Under the pieces are notes generated by a model. The model saw only the letters and a list, made by a program, of their open reading frames with translations, did no database searches and had not been told where the DNA came from. A stretch of DNA of 64,000 nucleotides from Pisolithus tinctorius. Taxonomy: Eukaryota > Basidiomycota > Agaricomycetes > Boletales > Pisolithaceae. Shown here piece after piece: positions 23,870-35,238 of this stretch. Position numbers and translations under genes: made by a program. The DNA is taken from the NCBI GenBank assembly GCA_024663395.1, contig JANFAH010000005.1, positions 310,001 through 374,000 on the forward strand, read 5' to 3'. The stretch's first letter is position 1; each line of letters opens with the position of its first letter.

Positions 23870-24147
23870 GGTCTATAGGCCCTATCTCCACCCCTACACT
23901 GGCAAGGGGTGGCATTCACAATGAGAGGTGTCACCAGTGCAAATATTGTGGCATTGATCTTTTGACAGGTGAGGAAGCAGGTTTTTGTTGTGGTTTAAAT
24001 GGCTCTCACCACTTAGACATCACCCCTCTGCCAGTGCTGCCTCCAGAAATAGAGGTGTTATGCAGTCATTGCAATGTCTCTTTGCTGTTGTGCATTCTTA
24101 TCCTCCTGATGACACCCAGGGATAAGGAGGATTTTGTCTTGCCCTAA
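23870..24147 (+). pseudogene. Helitron protein N-terminal Cys-rich segment
   Basis: Reads HQCKYCGIDLLTGEEAGFCC, then ITPLPVLPPEIEVLCSHCNV, the start of basidiomycete Helitron proteins. The normal continuation (a hydrophobic LNLLFSFAALE-type stretch, from memory) is absent: sequence after 24095 runs into a 40-bp inverted repeat. The protein resumes at about 25110 with LYDGFMGNIPHVQWASRLP. Confidence 0.65.
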
Positions 24148-24217
24148 CTTCCATACCAGTGTCCCTGTGCCAGAAATGGCAAGACAAAATCCTCCTTATC
24201 CCTGGGTGTCATCAGGA
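24104..24217. repeat. Perfect 40-bp inverted repeat with 34-bp loop
   Basis: Left arm 24104-24143 (TCCTGATGACACCCAGGGAT...) is the exact reverse complement of 24178-24217; loop 24144-24177. The loop text (TTCCATACCAGTGTCCCTGT) recurs at about 24400-24430 next to a decayed arm (AAGGAGGTTTTGTCTCC), so the unit has a partial second copy. Confidence 0.95.
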
Positions 24218-25109
24218 AGATATGCTACTGAACTGCCATGGAGCAGAATCCTGTGCTTCCATCTGGCCCTGAATATTGCCTTTGGTCACATGTGACTGAA
24301 TAACCCTTCCCCAGTCATCCAAAGTTCAGATCAGAGCAAGATCTAGTGAACCCTCTTAGGGTGCTTGGAGCACAAGGAGGTTTTGTCTCCCCCCAACCTC
24401 CATACCAGTGTCCCTGTGCCAGAAATGCATTGGTTGAGAGGGGATTGGTTTGTCCACCATGTGCTGAAGTGCCAGATTGACCTCCATAACATTTTCAGCC
24501 TTCCAAGTACTGATTAGTCCCAGAACACATCAGGCATGGGGGGGGAAACAGTCCAGGGAATGACTGACAGCTGGTTTTTTAAGGGACTGATGGTTCTGAG
24601 AGCATGTTATACTGATGGCACTGTGGTGGCCACCAGTATTTGATAAGAATTCCTTGATAAAATGACCATGTGAGCTCAAGAGATGATTTCATGAGTTGTG
24701 GTAAAAGAGGGAGGGTTAATGGTACAAGTCCAATGTTTGTCATTGTTTACATGCTGACAAATTATCTGGAAGACCATGTGGTTTATTATGTACTCATATT
24801 TTCCCATCCTTCATGCCCTTAATCCCATCAAAAGGTCACTTTTCACTATTTCACCAGTCAGGGACAAAAGTGTTGCAATGCACTTTTTGGAAAGAATAGG
24901 GTGTATCTCAGCATGTATTGCTTTGTTTGGACTGAACCTTAGTGCTCTGGAAAGCTTAGAGTCACCCCTTTCCAATGGTATAGGTATCATGATCATCTGT
25001 GCAGAATAGCCCAAGCTACATTGGCAGAAAGTCACCCCTCACAAACATTGCAATGCTTTTGTCCCTCACTGTACCATTGGATTAGGCCAGGCCACAAAAA
25101 CTCTGCTGT

Positions 25110-26765
25110 ATGATGGTTGCTCTATGATGGCTTCATGGGAAACATCCCACATGTGCAGTGGGCATCAAGATTACCTCTGGGTTGGGTCAACTCTGTCAGA
25201 GAGGCTCTCCAATGCATCAATCCTTTTGTCTTGGCTCTGAGTTCATTATCTGTCTTCTCCATCTTGCACCCATCTGCAACACTCATTCTCAAAGATGACA
25301 GTGCTGCCAGGATTGCTGCAGTAATGTCTTATGAGAACACATCCTCCACTGACTCCAAATCACACTGCCTACTCATCTCTCATATTAATGGCCACAACCA
25401 AACACTCTCCACTTTGAGCTGCCTGTGGGAGCCACTGTTGTACCCACTCTTCTTCCCCCACAGCACTCTAGGCTGGGGGGTGAATGATGCTGTTGCCTCC
25501 ACTGACATCCTAGCATCCACTGACATGGAAGCTGACCATCCTACCACACAGTTGTGGCACTACCATGCCCACATTCTGCATGAACCCAGGTTCCAGGTGT
25601 TTGGGTGCCTTACAAATGAATATGTCATGGATATGTTTAGCTGCAATTTAGAGACTCGACTCAACTTCATCCAGGCTAACCAGAAGTGTCTTCACCAGGA
25701 GGATGCAGAACTCATGGGCATTGACAACATTGGACCCCCCAAGAATATTTATCTCCCATTGTCCTCCCTTGGGTCTTGCCATTGGGCATCAAACCAAGTG
25801 TCAGACTCCCTGGCTATTGCTGCCACCTATGGGAATCCCACCTTTTTTGTGACAATGACATGGAACACTGTGTGGCCTGAAATTGTGTCTCAACTTCAAC
25901 CTGGACAGACATTCACTGATATCCCAGCCATGGTTGTACATGTCTTCAAATGCAAACTGGCATTACTGATCAAGACCCTCAAGACGATGTTCTCCAATGC
26001 TGGGCATGTCCTCTACTGCATCCACTCTGTGGAGTTCCAGAAGTGGGGACTTCCACATGCCCACATTCTACTGAAATACACAGCATCTTGTGACAGTGCC
26101 TCCAACATCAATGCTGTTGTTTCTGCCAAGATCCCAGATGACCCATTGGATGCTCTGCTGGTGTGCACCTTCATGACTCATCACCACCCACCACCTCAAA
26201 ACCCACTGTCAAAATACTGCCAGAGAGTGCAGGCTGATGGCTCCTGATGCTGCTGTTTCCACTATCCCCATCCCCTCCAACCGATGACAACAGTTGATGC
26301 AGAGGGTCATGTTCATTACCACCACCAATGTGATGGGGATGAAATGGTGGTACCACACTGTCTACCACTCCTCTGGAAATTCAGATGTCACCTAAACTTT
26401 GAGGTCTCCAGTACATTGCACATCTTCCAGTATTTATTTAAATACATTCACAAAGGTTTGCTCATTGCCCCCACCCTCTTCCCATCCCACATTCACAGTG
26501 AGACATCATGCCAGGTCCTGATCACATGCAATACAATATTCAATCCAACACAGGGGAGGAGGATGAGCCTGTGGATGAGATTGACAACTTCTGGAATGCA
26601 AGGTATCTTTCTGCAGGTGAGGCAATGTGGCACATCCTCAGGTTCCATGTCATGAGCAAGGATCCCACAGTCTCTGCATTACCTGTCCACCTGCCTGGAA
26701 GTACCTCTTGCCACCAATACAAATCTGCTCATGAGAGTGGCAGTACAGCATCCTTACTCAACCAA
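25110..26765 (+). pseudogene. Helitron Rep (HUH endonuclease) domain
   Basis: 25117-26247 is open (376 codons): SRLWEP-like LSCLWEPLLYPLFFPHSTLG, then WHYHAHILHEPRFQVFG and FVTMTWNTVWPEIVSQL. The HUH motif is VEFQKWGLPHAHILL near 26030-26075, where the His-x-His pair is kept and Trp replaces the usual Arg (CGG to TGG). A TGA at 26245-26247 falls at DGS*CCCFHYPHPLQP, where Arg is expected. The same frame then gives GDEMVVPHCLPLL and YLFKYIHKG, the region of the catalytic Tyr. Rep nicks and joins DNA in rolling-circle transposition. Frameshifted after 26480. Confidence 0.85.
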
Positions 26766-26769
26766 TAGT

Positions 26770-28866
26770 TTATGCAGCCTGCTGGCTCTTTCCTGGATAA
26801 TGATGGCATCCCTCATGAATTCAATGACTTAACATGCAATCAATACTTCAGCCTGTTCCATTTGACAAAATGTCTTGATGTCAATATTGGTTGGTATTTT
26901 GAAGAATGTTGTCATGTCCAGGGCTGTCCACCTATGCATGTTGTTCTCAGCAATAAAAGAAAGCCCCACCTCAGCCACTTGGACACTGTCTGACCCTCAC
27001 AGGGTGAATTATTTTATTTGTGGGCCATCCTTCAACACTGTCCAAGTCTTTCATTTGTGGATGCCCTTACTGTTGATGGCACCATTTTGCCATCTTTCCA
27101 ACAAGCTGCCACCATGCAAGGCAGTCACATCCCTATGAACTCCATGTGAGATCTGTCATCTCTTCATACACTTGCTTGTCAATGACTGCACTCCAGAACC
27201 TCTGGCATTATGGACCAAATTCTCAGACTATATGTCTATGGACTTCATCACTTCTCATGGGCAGCATCAGGGTCTTGCTCACAGCTGTGCTTTACAAGGG
27301 ATTGCATCCTCACTTGAGGAACACAGAAGGCTCCTCCATGATTTTGGGCTTCCCCAACCTGATCTGCCCTGCAGTGAGGTCCTGCATGAAATTCTCAAGT
27401 GGGGTTTTGACTCCAAGAATCTCTGCCTGCAAGCACAAGAAGCCACTGATGCCATGACAACTGAACAATGTGCCATCTTTGAGGCCATCATTGCTGCAGC
27501 TACTAATTACCACAGCCTGTTTGCTTTCATCAACAGCAAGGTGGGAAGAGGGAAGATGTTCCTAGTCAACACAATCTGCAATTACCTCAGGTCCCTAGGA
27601 CATATTGTTCTCCCCACAGCAACCTCTGCTTTTGCAGCACATCTATATCCAGGGGGGTGAACAACCCACTTGACCTTCAAGGTGAGTTCCACCCTTGGCA
27701 ACAACCTGGATCCTCTCATGCTCACCACCTCGCCTTAGGTACCTGTGAATGAAAACAATGAAATACTCCAATCCCCCATCCAACCAGGGACCCCTCATGG
27801 GGAACTTATCAGGAATGCCTCTCTTATAATTTGGGATGAGGCCCCCATGGCCAACAGAGTTTTTCTCACATGTGTTGATGACATGTGCCATCTCCTAATG
27901 AACCATGATACCACCTTTGGGGGAAAGGTCATCATTCTGCTTGGGGACTTTCACCAAATGTGCCCTGTTATTCATGGCAGTTCCAGGTCCCAGATTGTTG
28001 ATGCCTCCATTTGTGCCTCTCCCCTTTGGAGTGTTGTCACTATCTTTTGACTCACAATCCCTATCTGCAATGCTGAGGACCCTGAGTTTGCCCAGTTTGT
28101 TGATGCTATCAGCAATGGTGCTGGCCCTGACATCTCCCTCAACATCCTCCAGACAGTCCCTTCCCCTGAAGACCTAATCAACCATGTCTTCCCCTCCCAC
28201 ATTATGACAAATCTGGGCACCTGCCTGAAACAGGCTATTTTGTGTCCCACCAACCATCAAGTTGATGCCTACAATACCATCGCCCTCTCCTGTCTCAGCT
28301 CTTCATCCACAATGTATCTTGCAGCTGACACCCTCAAAGAAGCCAGTGATGCAGGTATCATCCCTCCACAAAGTATGTTGAATTATGTTGCATTGCACTG
28401 TCCTCCAGGCCTTCCCCCACATGCTCTACCTGTTCATACAGGTGGCATGTATCAACTCATGTGCAACTTTTTGATTGACCAAGGACTGGTAAAGAATCGC
28501 CAGGTGGTTGTTGTCTCCACAGGGCATTGCCTCATCACAATATGCATCATTGTCAATGAGCCTGCCTCCCATGATGCTTCAGACAACATCCTCATTCCCC
28601 TCATCACTTTCACATCAACACTGCACTCTGGGCACACACTCCACCACCAGTTTCCTTTGGCCCCTACATATGCCACCATGTTCAACAGCTGCCAGGGTCT
28701 CACATTAGATGCAGTGGGTGTAGATTTAACCAAACCAGTTTTCTCTCATGGGCAGCTATACACAGCACTTTCACATATCCATCACTGTGATCATGCTCAC
28801 ATACTACTTTGCCTGGGTGGAAAAGTAACCTACATCATCACATTCCCAGAAATACTCCTGTAACTA
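26770..28866 (+). pseudogene. Helitron Pif1-type helicase domain with one intron
   Basis: 27172-27660 contains the Walker A region FINSKVGRGKMFLVNTICNY (usual GKT is GKM here) and LPTATSAFAAHLYPGG. A TGA at 27658-27660 stands where Arg fits. A clean intron lies at 27682-27738 (57 bp, GTGAGT ... CTCAC ... TTAG); splicing joins LTFK to VPVNENNEI in frame. 27745-28050 has Walker B LIIWDEAPMA and ILLGDFHQMCPVI. 28204-28863 is the C-terminal half (ILCPTNHQVDAYNTIAL, CQGLTLDAVGVDL, SHGQLYTALSHI). It would unwind DNA during transposition. Confidence 0.88.
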
Positions 28867-29199
28867 TGTAGCATACTAAGAATTTGTGCTTCCATCTTTT
28901 CTACTATAGGTGTGGTGTGAGCCTGGCATGATTTCCTATTGAGGGCTATCTCCTACATTTCCATCTCCACTGCCAGAGCAAAGCAAGGCACCTCTTGTCA
29001 ATATGAAAAATATGACATGGTCAATAATGTTTATGAGACTTGCCTTTTATGGACTGTGCTATGCAGCAATGTGTGATGCAATACATAGCATTAACTGCAT
29101 CCTCAGCACAGTGCAGCACAAGTCCCTTGCATGTAGCTATGTGGTACACTATGCAGTGCAGGTGTGCTGTCCTCTCTACAACTTCTCCTTGATGCCCAT

Positions 29200-30413
29200 G
29201 GCTTTGAATATGGTTGAACTTGGATTGACAGTGTGGTACATATGCAACTGCACCAAGTACAACTTCAGTTGCCCTCATGAAGTATCCAAGGCAACTTTCT
29301 ACCATCATATTGATGAGGCAGACACTGAAGAAGAGAAAGCACATTTATGATCTACCAGAACCTATGAGGGGCTTGACTTGGCCAGGCAATCCATTTCCAC
29401 TGCAGATTGCTGTGTAGCCATTCTCCAGGCCATGTCAAAAAGGTGCCTTGAGATGGTTGAAGATGCCTGTGGGTGTGTTGGGCATCAGAAGTGTGCTTGT
29501 GGTGCTGACATGGTGAGTTATCTGAGTTATTTTCATGTAGCAGGACTAACTTCAAAGCCTACCATAGGGCATACCCCTGCCCACACCAGCATTCCTTGAG
29601 GAAGACTTCAATCATCCAGCTGACAAGGTATGTCATTGATTCATCCATGCTGATGCTCTGATGTTCTGACAATGATTTTTTCTATAGGACATGCCTCTGA
29701 GTCTACCTGGTCCTCCTCTCAATGCACCAGCCAATGAGGTAAGTACTCCATGGATATTCACATTCACATTCACATTCACAGATCCAAATGTCTCCATAGG
29801 ATACACCTCCACACTTCCTAGATCTCCCTGAGGATAACTTTGATCCCCCACCTGACAAGGTAAGTACTCTGTGGATATTCACATTCACTGATCCAAATGC
29901 CTCTGTAGGATATGCCTCTGTACTTCCCAGATCTCCCTGAGGATGACTTTGATCCCCCACCTGATGAGGTAAGTTATGAGTGCTGGTGGTTTTTTCACCC
30001 ACTAATCTGACTTGATCTGATAGAATCTACCATCACAGTGTAAGGAACCTGCATTCCCTAGATGCATAAGCCCCTATCATTGGCCATCCCACAACTACCA
30101 TTACATCCCCAGACCACTTGCATCCACTGCTGCTTGCATGCTGTCTTCCTGCCTACCTCACTACCTTTCCATGCCCTCATTCCCTCTCATGCATTGCTAT
30201 ACCTGCAGCCACTGTGCTCTGGTTGCTTCCTTTCTTTCAGACTCTTTTCTTTTACCATGGTCTCTGTTCTCTGTCCCTTTTGTGCTAGTAGTATACCCTC
30301 AGCCCTTGTTGCAACCTGTCCTATGTGTATGTGCTGTCATGTGCCTTTCCTTTGTTTTTACCTTATCTTACTTAGATTCCAGGTTTGCCTGGACTATAAA
30401 GCCCTGTACTTAG
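29200..30413 (+). pseudogene. Tandem-exon gene with Cys/His N-terminus (one nonsense codon)
   Basis: Proposed exons: about 29200-29512, 29568-29627, 29688-29738, 29800-29859, 29909-29968, then 30024-30413. Introns (55, 60, 61, 49, 55 bp) all start GTRWGT or GTGAGT and end TAG, all in phase 0. The first exon reads YICNCTKYNFSCPHEVSKAT... and has one TGA (29348-29350) at an Arg-like site; many Cys residues are probable decayed Arg. Exons 2-5 are 60, 51, 60 and 60 bp and encode 17-20 residue repeats of the type DxPLxFPDLPEDDFDPPPDE. The last exon is hydrophobic. Sits just after the Helitron; captured cargo is possible. Function unknown. Confidence 0.5.
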
Positions 30414-30430
30414 GTACAGAATGATACCTT

Positions 30431-31173
30431 TTGGCACTTGGAAGGTCACTATATGTTTTTCCTTTTCACTTTGTCTGCACTGCATGTCTCACAAACCACT
30501 GCACACTAACTATGTATACCACTTGCACCACTCACACTGCCAGTACAACATTGGAACATGCCACACATGCCATGAAACACTACCACTACAAAGCACTGAG
30601 TCCCACCTTCTGGTTTGACAGTCCAGAATCCCTTGGGATGAGCAATTCATTCCCTTTATTTTATTGTTGTTACCCAAGCCATCTAGCTCATATTATACAG
30701 CTACTTGGACTTTTCCTACAACCAGAGCCCACTGTGAGGGATTCTGCTGTCACTTCCAGAAGGTCACTCAGGTGCACCACTGAATGCACAGAACTAGAAA
30801 ATTTATGCCTCCACCTTTGCAACCTGAACCTGTCAGAAGACCCTGACCCCTTCCACCCTGTTTCACTTGTAACACTGAATCATGTGCAATTACCCACTGA
30901 TATTCTGTGGGTACTACCCACAATCACTCCTGATATTTTGGCAGATCAGATATCTGTCACATTGGATCACCTAGATCTCACTGCCCCTGATTTTCCCAGT
31001 GGCTTTATCCACTTGACTCCCTGAAGACCCAAAACCCCACCATCACCTTTGACACCCATCACATCATCTGATTCATCATCACCAATGCCCTCTTTTTCCC
31101 ATCTCTTGATGCCTCTGAATCTATACCCAGAATCCCAGCTACATCCACCACACTGCTGCAACCACTCACTTGG
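30431..31173 (+). other. Long open frame of unclear status before gag
   Basis: An open frame of 197 codons (30431-31024), with Cys/His/Thr-rich then acidic Leu-rich sequence (LSEDPDPFHPVSLVTLNHVQ), continuing past one TGA into a Pro/Ser-rich stretch. It precedes the gag of the plus-strand gypsy element, so it may be its Gag N-terminus or leader. No domain recognised; the 5' LTR of that element was not found. Confidence 0.3.
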
Positions 31174-32178
31174 TTGCAGACCACCCATCAGCCAATTGGT
31201 AACCTGCCAACACTTCTGCCAGTTTGCTCATGCATGATACCACCTGCTCCACATCTGCAGCCAATACCTGCCCCTCCCATTTCCAGTCTAGCACTGCTGC
31301 CACAAGTGAACCCACCAATGGCTAATCCCCAATTTCGGATGCTGCTCTGCAGTACACAGAATTCACCTGAATTTAGTGGAGATTCCCCCATGCAGCTTCT
31401 GTGCTACCTTGAAGACATCAACTTCCTTGGTACTCTCACTGCTCTCAATGACTGTGGCAAGATCAGAGCTGCAGTCTGCTATGCTGACCTTGAAGAAGCT
31501 GAGGTCTGGCAAACACTTCCAGAAGCCATTCCTGTGGCCAACAACTGGGATGCCTTTGTAGTTGCTGTTAAGGGCTTGTACCCTGGTTGCAAAGGTGATG
31601 ACTGCTACTGCTGTGCAGATTTGCAGTACCTCATTGAAGAATATCAGTCCAAGCCCATGCAAAACCAGGATTACCTTGGAGAACACCAGTGGAAATTCAC
31701 TAAGATCTCTGCCCTCCTCATTAAAACTAACAAGCTTGCAGAGACAGAATGGGACTCCATGTTCCTCAATGGCTTCCCAAGGGCCATCACAGATTGCATT
31801 TGTCATTGACTCTCCATAGTCCACACCAACCTTCATCCAGATGACCTTTACCTGCTCATGGAAGTTGTCCAAGCTGCCAAGTTCCTCTTAACCAGATCCA
31901 CTCTCCATAGCATGGTACCAACATTAGCAGCCATGGCCTTCCCAGCTCCAACTCCCTTGCCAGCTTACATTCCACAAGTGCCACCTGCCAGTACTGTTGT
32001 CAAACAAGAATACAACTTCCAGACACAGCACCCACCACAGCAATGCAGACCTGGCTGCAGCTTCTGTGCAGACCCCAACCACTGGACAAGGATGTGCATG
32101 CTTGTCAAAGTCTATATCTGCACTGGTAAGATCACAAGGGGTACAGACAACCATCTCTATCTTGCAGACAGAAGCTGA
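31174..32178 (+). pseudogene. Gag of plus-strand Ty3/Gypsy element (older copy)
   Basis: 31174-31809: FRMLLCSTQNSPEFSGDSPM, LLCYLEDINFLGTLTALND, WDAFVVAVKGLYPGCKGDD, then YLGEHQWKFTKISALLI. This is the capsid fold of the same family as the element at 57.6-64 kb. A TGA interrupts at 31807-31809 (CICH*), where Arg fits. 31858-32178 continues with AAKFLLTRSTLHSM and a decayed knuckle CSFCADPNHWTRMC (C-x2-C-x4-H-x4-C). 32179-32627 is shifted, with no motif. Confidence 0.85.
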
Positions 32179-32627
32179 ATTCCATGCTTCCCAGAATGTG
32201 ACTCACTGAAAGAAGCTGTTGACCATGTCATGGCTGACAGAGACCAGGCCAGTGCACACACTGCAACTCCCACTGCTCTGTGCAACCCAGCTTCCCAGGC
32301 ACAGCTGACCTCTTCTGTGTTGCCCACCCTGAAGTTGATGTGCAGTTGGAAATTCAGCCATCTGCCTTTCTAAACACCATCCAGGATGTAGACAAGTCAG
32401 CTGCTGACTTAGACAACCCTGACTTTCAGGCATATGTCACCCAAGCCTGAGCTACCTATCAGGCAGGCAAAGGTAATGAGGGCACAGTTGTGTCCAGTGG
32501 GAAGAAAGCCCACTTCAATGGGGTTGAGATTACAGCACAACCCATGGCATGTCTGGCCAACCCTCCATGAGTAGATCCCCATGCAGCCACTGTCAAAGAG
32601 GAAATCATTTCCCCTGGTGTTCAAAGC

Positions 32628-33581
32628 TTGTGTGCTGCTTGTCAGGTGTCCAAGCCCTCTGTACCATCACCAACACCCATGACTGCAAAACCATATGTTC
32701 CACCAACTAATCCCACACCAGCATCTGTGTGCAAGGATCCTGCACCCACAGCCATTGTCCCATTGCAAACATCATACCCAGCTCCAGCCTGCAACCAGAA
32801 CAAGTACCATTACTTGTTCCCACTTGAAGATGAAGCTGTGCCCAAGTGTATCATGGAGTGCATACTCGAAACCAGCATTGCCTTGCCTGTCAAAGAACTG
32901 TTCATGGTAGCCCCTGAGTTTTGCAAACAGTTCAGGGATATCACCATGGTGAAATGCATCACCACAAATGAGATAGAGGTAGCTCATAGTGACAACAATG
33001 AGGGAGTGCACATAAATGAACTAACCAGCCATGACCCACACCAAACTGCATGTGAATACAGAGACCACATTATCCACAGTGATGATGGTTCCATAGTGGC
33101 TCACCACACTCTACCACTCTGCTGCATCCAAGCCAAGGTCCCTGGGACTGATGTCACAATTAACTGCATGCTCAATTCTGGTTTGGAAATTGTCACCATG
33201 CCCAGGCACACCTGGGAGAAAATTGGGCTCCCATTGCACAGTGACCATCTCATGACCATGACCTCTGCTAATATGTCTAAAGACACTACTGTAGGCATTC
33301 TAGAGAACCTGAAACTTGACTTCAGAGCTGGGCCAGTTGTGCTCTAGGTGCAGGTAATTGAACATGCCAACTTTGACATGCTTCTCAGTTGCCCATTCAT
33401 CTGCCTCATGAGTGCAGTAACAAATGACTATCCCAATGGCAGACAGCAGATTACTCTCCATGATCCAAATGATGGCCACAAGTATGCTCTGCCCATGCAC
33501 CCATGGCATGAGGGCTGCCTGTGCTGTAAGTGCAGCAAGCACTGCCATAGTCACCAGAGTATTGTCAAATGGGGTTTTTGA
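32628..33581 (+). pseudogene. Protease region of plus-strand Ty3/Gypsy element (older copy)
   Basis: One frame, with a TAG at 33345-33347 between two open segments. The motif TINCMLNSGLEIVTMPRHTW is the active-site loop with Asn-Ser-Gly in place of Asp-Ser-Gly; the intact relative has ILDSGSQIVAL at 60174. MLLSCPFICLMSAVTNDYPN matches the C-terminal LLGRPF segment. The ORF ends with TGG GGT TTT TGA, which carries the slippery heptamer listed separately. Confidence 0.8.
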
Positions 33582-33898
33582 ATATTGATGATCCACCAAA
33601 TGGTCAGGGAGAGCCTACTAAGATGTCCTGTTTCCTATTCAGCTGCTGTTACCCATTCCTCAGTCCTACAGTATCTTCCCTAGTTTTCACCTCTATGAAC
33701 TTCAGTTTGCCCACAGCACCTGTGCCACAGAATATACCTGCCAGAATACCCTCTCCCACTTTCACCTTCTCCTCCTCCACTCAGAAAATACTAAACCCCT
33801 CTGTTATAGCTGCCCTTAATAGTGTTTACCAACTAGACCCCACTGTTTGCACTCTTGTGTACAAGCTGGTTGCAAAGAAGGTTCAGATGGTACCTGCC
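33569..33898 (+). pseudogene. Start of pol, older plus-strand gypsy (split by chromovirus)
   Basis: -1 frame relative to protease: GFLNIDDPPNGQGEPTKM, ending LVYKLVAKKVQMVPA at the insertion point. If the 33899-45005 stretch (insert plus one CTGCC) is taken out, the frame continues at 45006 as PMAEEFHIMHS. The young relative has MKYKPVAKKVWPVATEM at this place. Confidence 0.75.
33572..33578 (+). promoter_or_regulatory. Putative -1 ribosomal frameshift site GGGTTTT (older gypsy copy)
   Basis: In the gag-protease frame the bases read G_GGT_TTT and are followed at once by TGA (33579-33581). The -1 frame continues ...GFLNIDDPPNG into the pol ORF (33569 onward). The same heptamer in the same phase and context is at 60626-60632. 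Confidence 0.65.
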
Positions 33899-34329
33899 TG
33901 TCAAGTCTGGGCCTACTCTGACCAACTCCAATGCTAGACAAGGTCTGGAGAGAGGTTCAGAAGCGAGTCCAACACAAGAAAGCAGAACTCTGACTGGCAG
34001 AGTGTTGGCAGGAACAAAGTCTGCCAAGACAAAGGTGGAGCAGGATGAGGGCATTGGGTTTAGCTTGTGTGCTACCCCCTTGCACAATCTCAGCCCTCAT
34101 ATTTCAGAGGGAGAGTACAGATGGAGAGTTGGAGGTAACTCTGACAGACAGAAGTCAGAGACAGAGGGAGTAGGAACTGAGTTGATATTCATACTGAAGA
34201 TCAGTGGAGTACAATACATGCTTTTATACTACTACAGAGGTACAGTAACTGGAATTGGAACTGACATACAGAGACTCATAAATTTTCAAGTAAAACTTCC
34301 TAGATGACAAATGAAGGGTAGATGGAGGA
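33899..34329 (-). repeat. Chromovirus LTR, outer left fragment (431 bp)
   Basis: Plus strand begins TGTCAAGTCTGGGCCTACTC and stops at GGGTAGATGGAGGA, where a complete LTR begins. Pairs with the right LTR by shared variants; together they carry the CTGCC target duplication. Confidence 0.88.
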
Positions 34330-35043
34330 TGTCAAGTCTGGGCCTACTCTGACCAACTCCGACACTTAACAAGGTCTAGAGAAGGGTTCGGAAGCAAGTC
34401 CGACACAGAAGAACAGAACTCTGACTAGCGGAGTGTCGGCAGGAACAAAGACCGCTGAGACAAAGGCAGAGCAGAGTGAGGGCATCGGGTTTAGCTCGTG
34501 CGCTACCCCCTTGCACGATCTCAGCCCTCATATTTCAGAGGGAGAGTACAGATGGAGAGTCGGAGATAACTCCGACAGACAGAAGACGGAATCAGAGGGA
34601 GTAGGAACTAAGTTGATATTCGTACTGAGGAACAGCAGAGTACAGTACATGTTTTTATACTGCTATGGAGGTACAGTAATCGGAATCGGAACTGACATAC
34701 GGAGACTCATAAGTTTTCAAGTAAAATTTCCTGGACAATGAATGAAGGGTAGATGGAGGACATACAAACAGGTAACACAGAACATCCAGAAAAGGAAACA
34801 GTCCAGGCGCTGGACCATGCAGTGAGCGCGCTGCAGAGTACCTGACTGCGAAGGTAGTCACATGACCCCTCAGAGAATGGTCCATGTGGCCCAGTAGGAG
34901 CATAATACAAGTCTGACAGCAGTTGGAGCAGAGATGGTTTGTAAACAACAGAAGGTGGGTGGAGTTGGTGCAGAGTGAGTGAATGACTGGCAGAAATGGG
35001 TGTGGAGTGAGTGAAGACTTGGAATGAATGCACAGTCATGACA
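34330..35043 (-). repeat. Chromovirus LTR, inner left copy (714 bp)
   Basis: TGTCAAGTCTGG to CAGTCATGACA, richer in CpG (TCCGACACT, GTTCGGAAG, GTCGGAG) than its neighbours, so younger. Followed on the plus strand by GTGCCCCCCCCCC, which is a G-rich polypurine tract on the minus strand, placing this as a 3' LTR. Confidence 0.9.
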
Positions 35044-35059
35044 GTGCCCCCCCCCTTAG
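35044..35059 (-). other. Polypurine tract of the chromovirus, first copy
   Basis: Minus strand AAGGGGGGGGGGCAC abuts the LTR, the position of the plus-strand DNA primer in LTR retrotransposons. A matching tract is at 37588-37600. Confidence 0.75.
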
Positions 35060-35238
35060 GGCCTGAACCCCTGAAGGCCACACATATGGGATGACATCAA
35101 CATGAGTTGATCATTTGAAATTGTTTTGATGCCTCAAGGACAATGGTTTAGCTGTGGTGGAGCTCCATTGGAGTTTGAAGAACCACTTAAAACATGTGTT
35201 TAGGGCACAGAGTCCTCATACCTTCTTCCCTCATCATC

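Larger units (their letters stand above)
23870..28866 (+). mobile_element. Helitron (Rep/helicase type), eroded
   Basis: A plus-strand RepHel protein can be followed from an N-terminal Cys-rich segment (23870) through the HUH Rep domain to the end of a Pif1-type helicase (TAA at 28861). An insertion or rearrangement at about 24100-25100 and several stops break it. Terminal TC and CTRR ends with a hairpin were not identified, so the element limits are those of the protein only. Confidence 0.85.
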
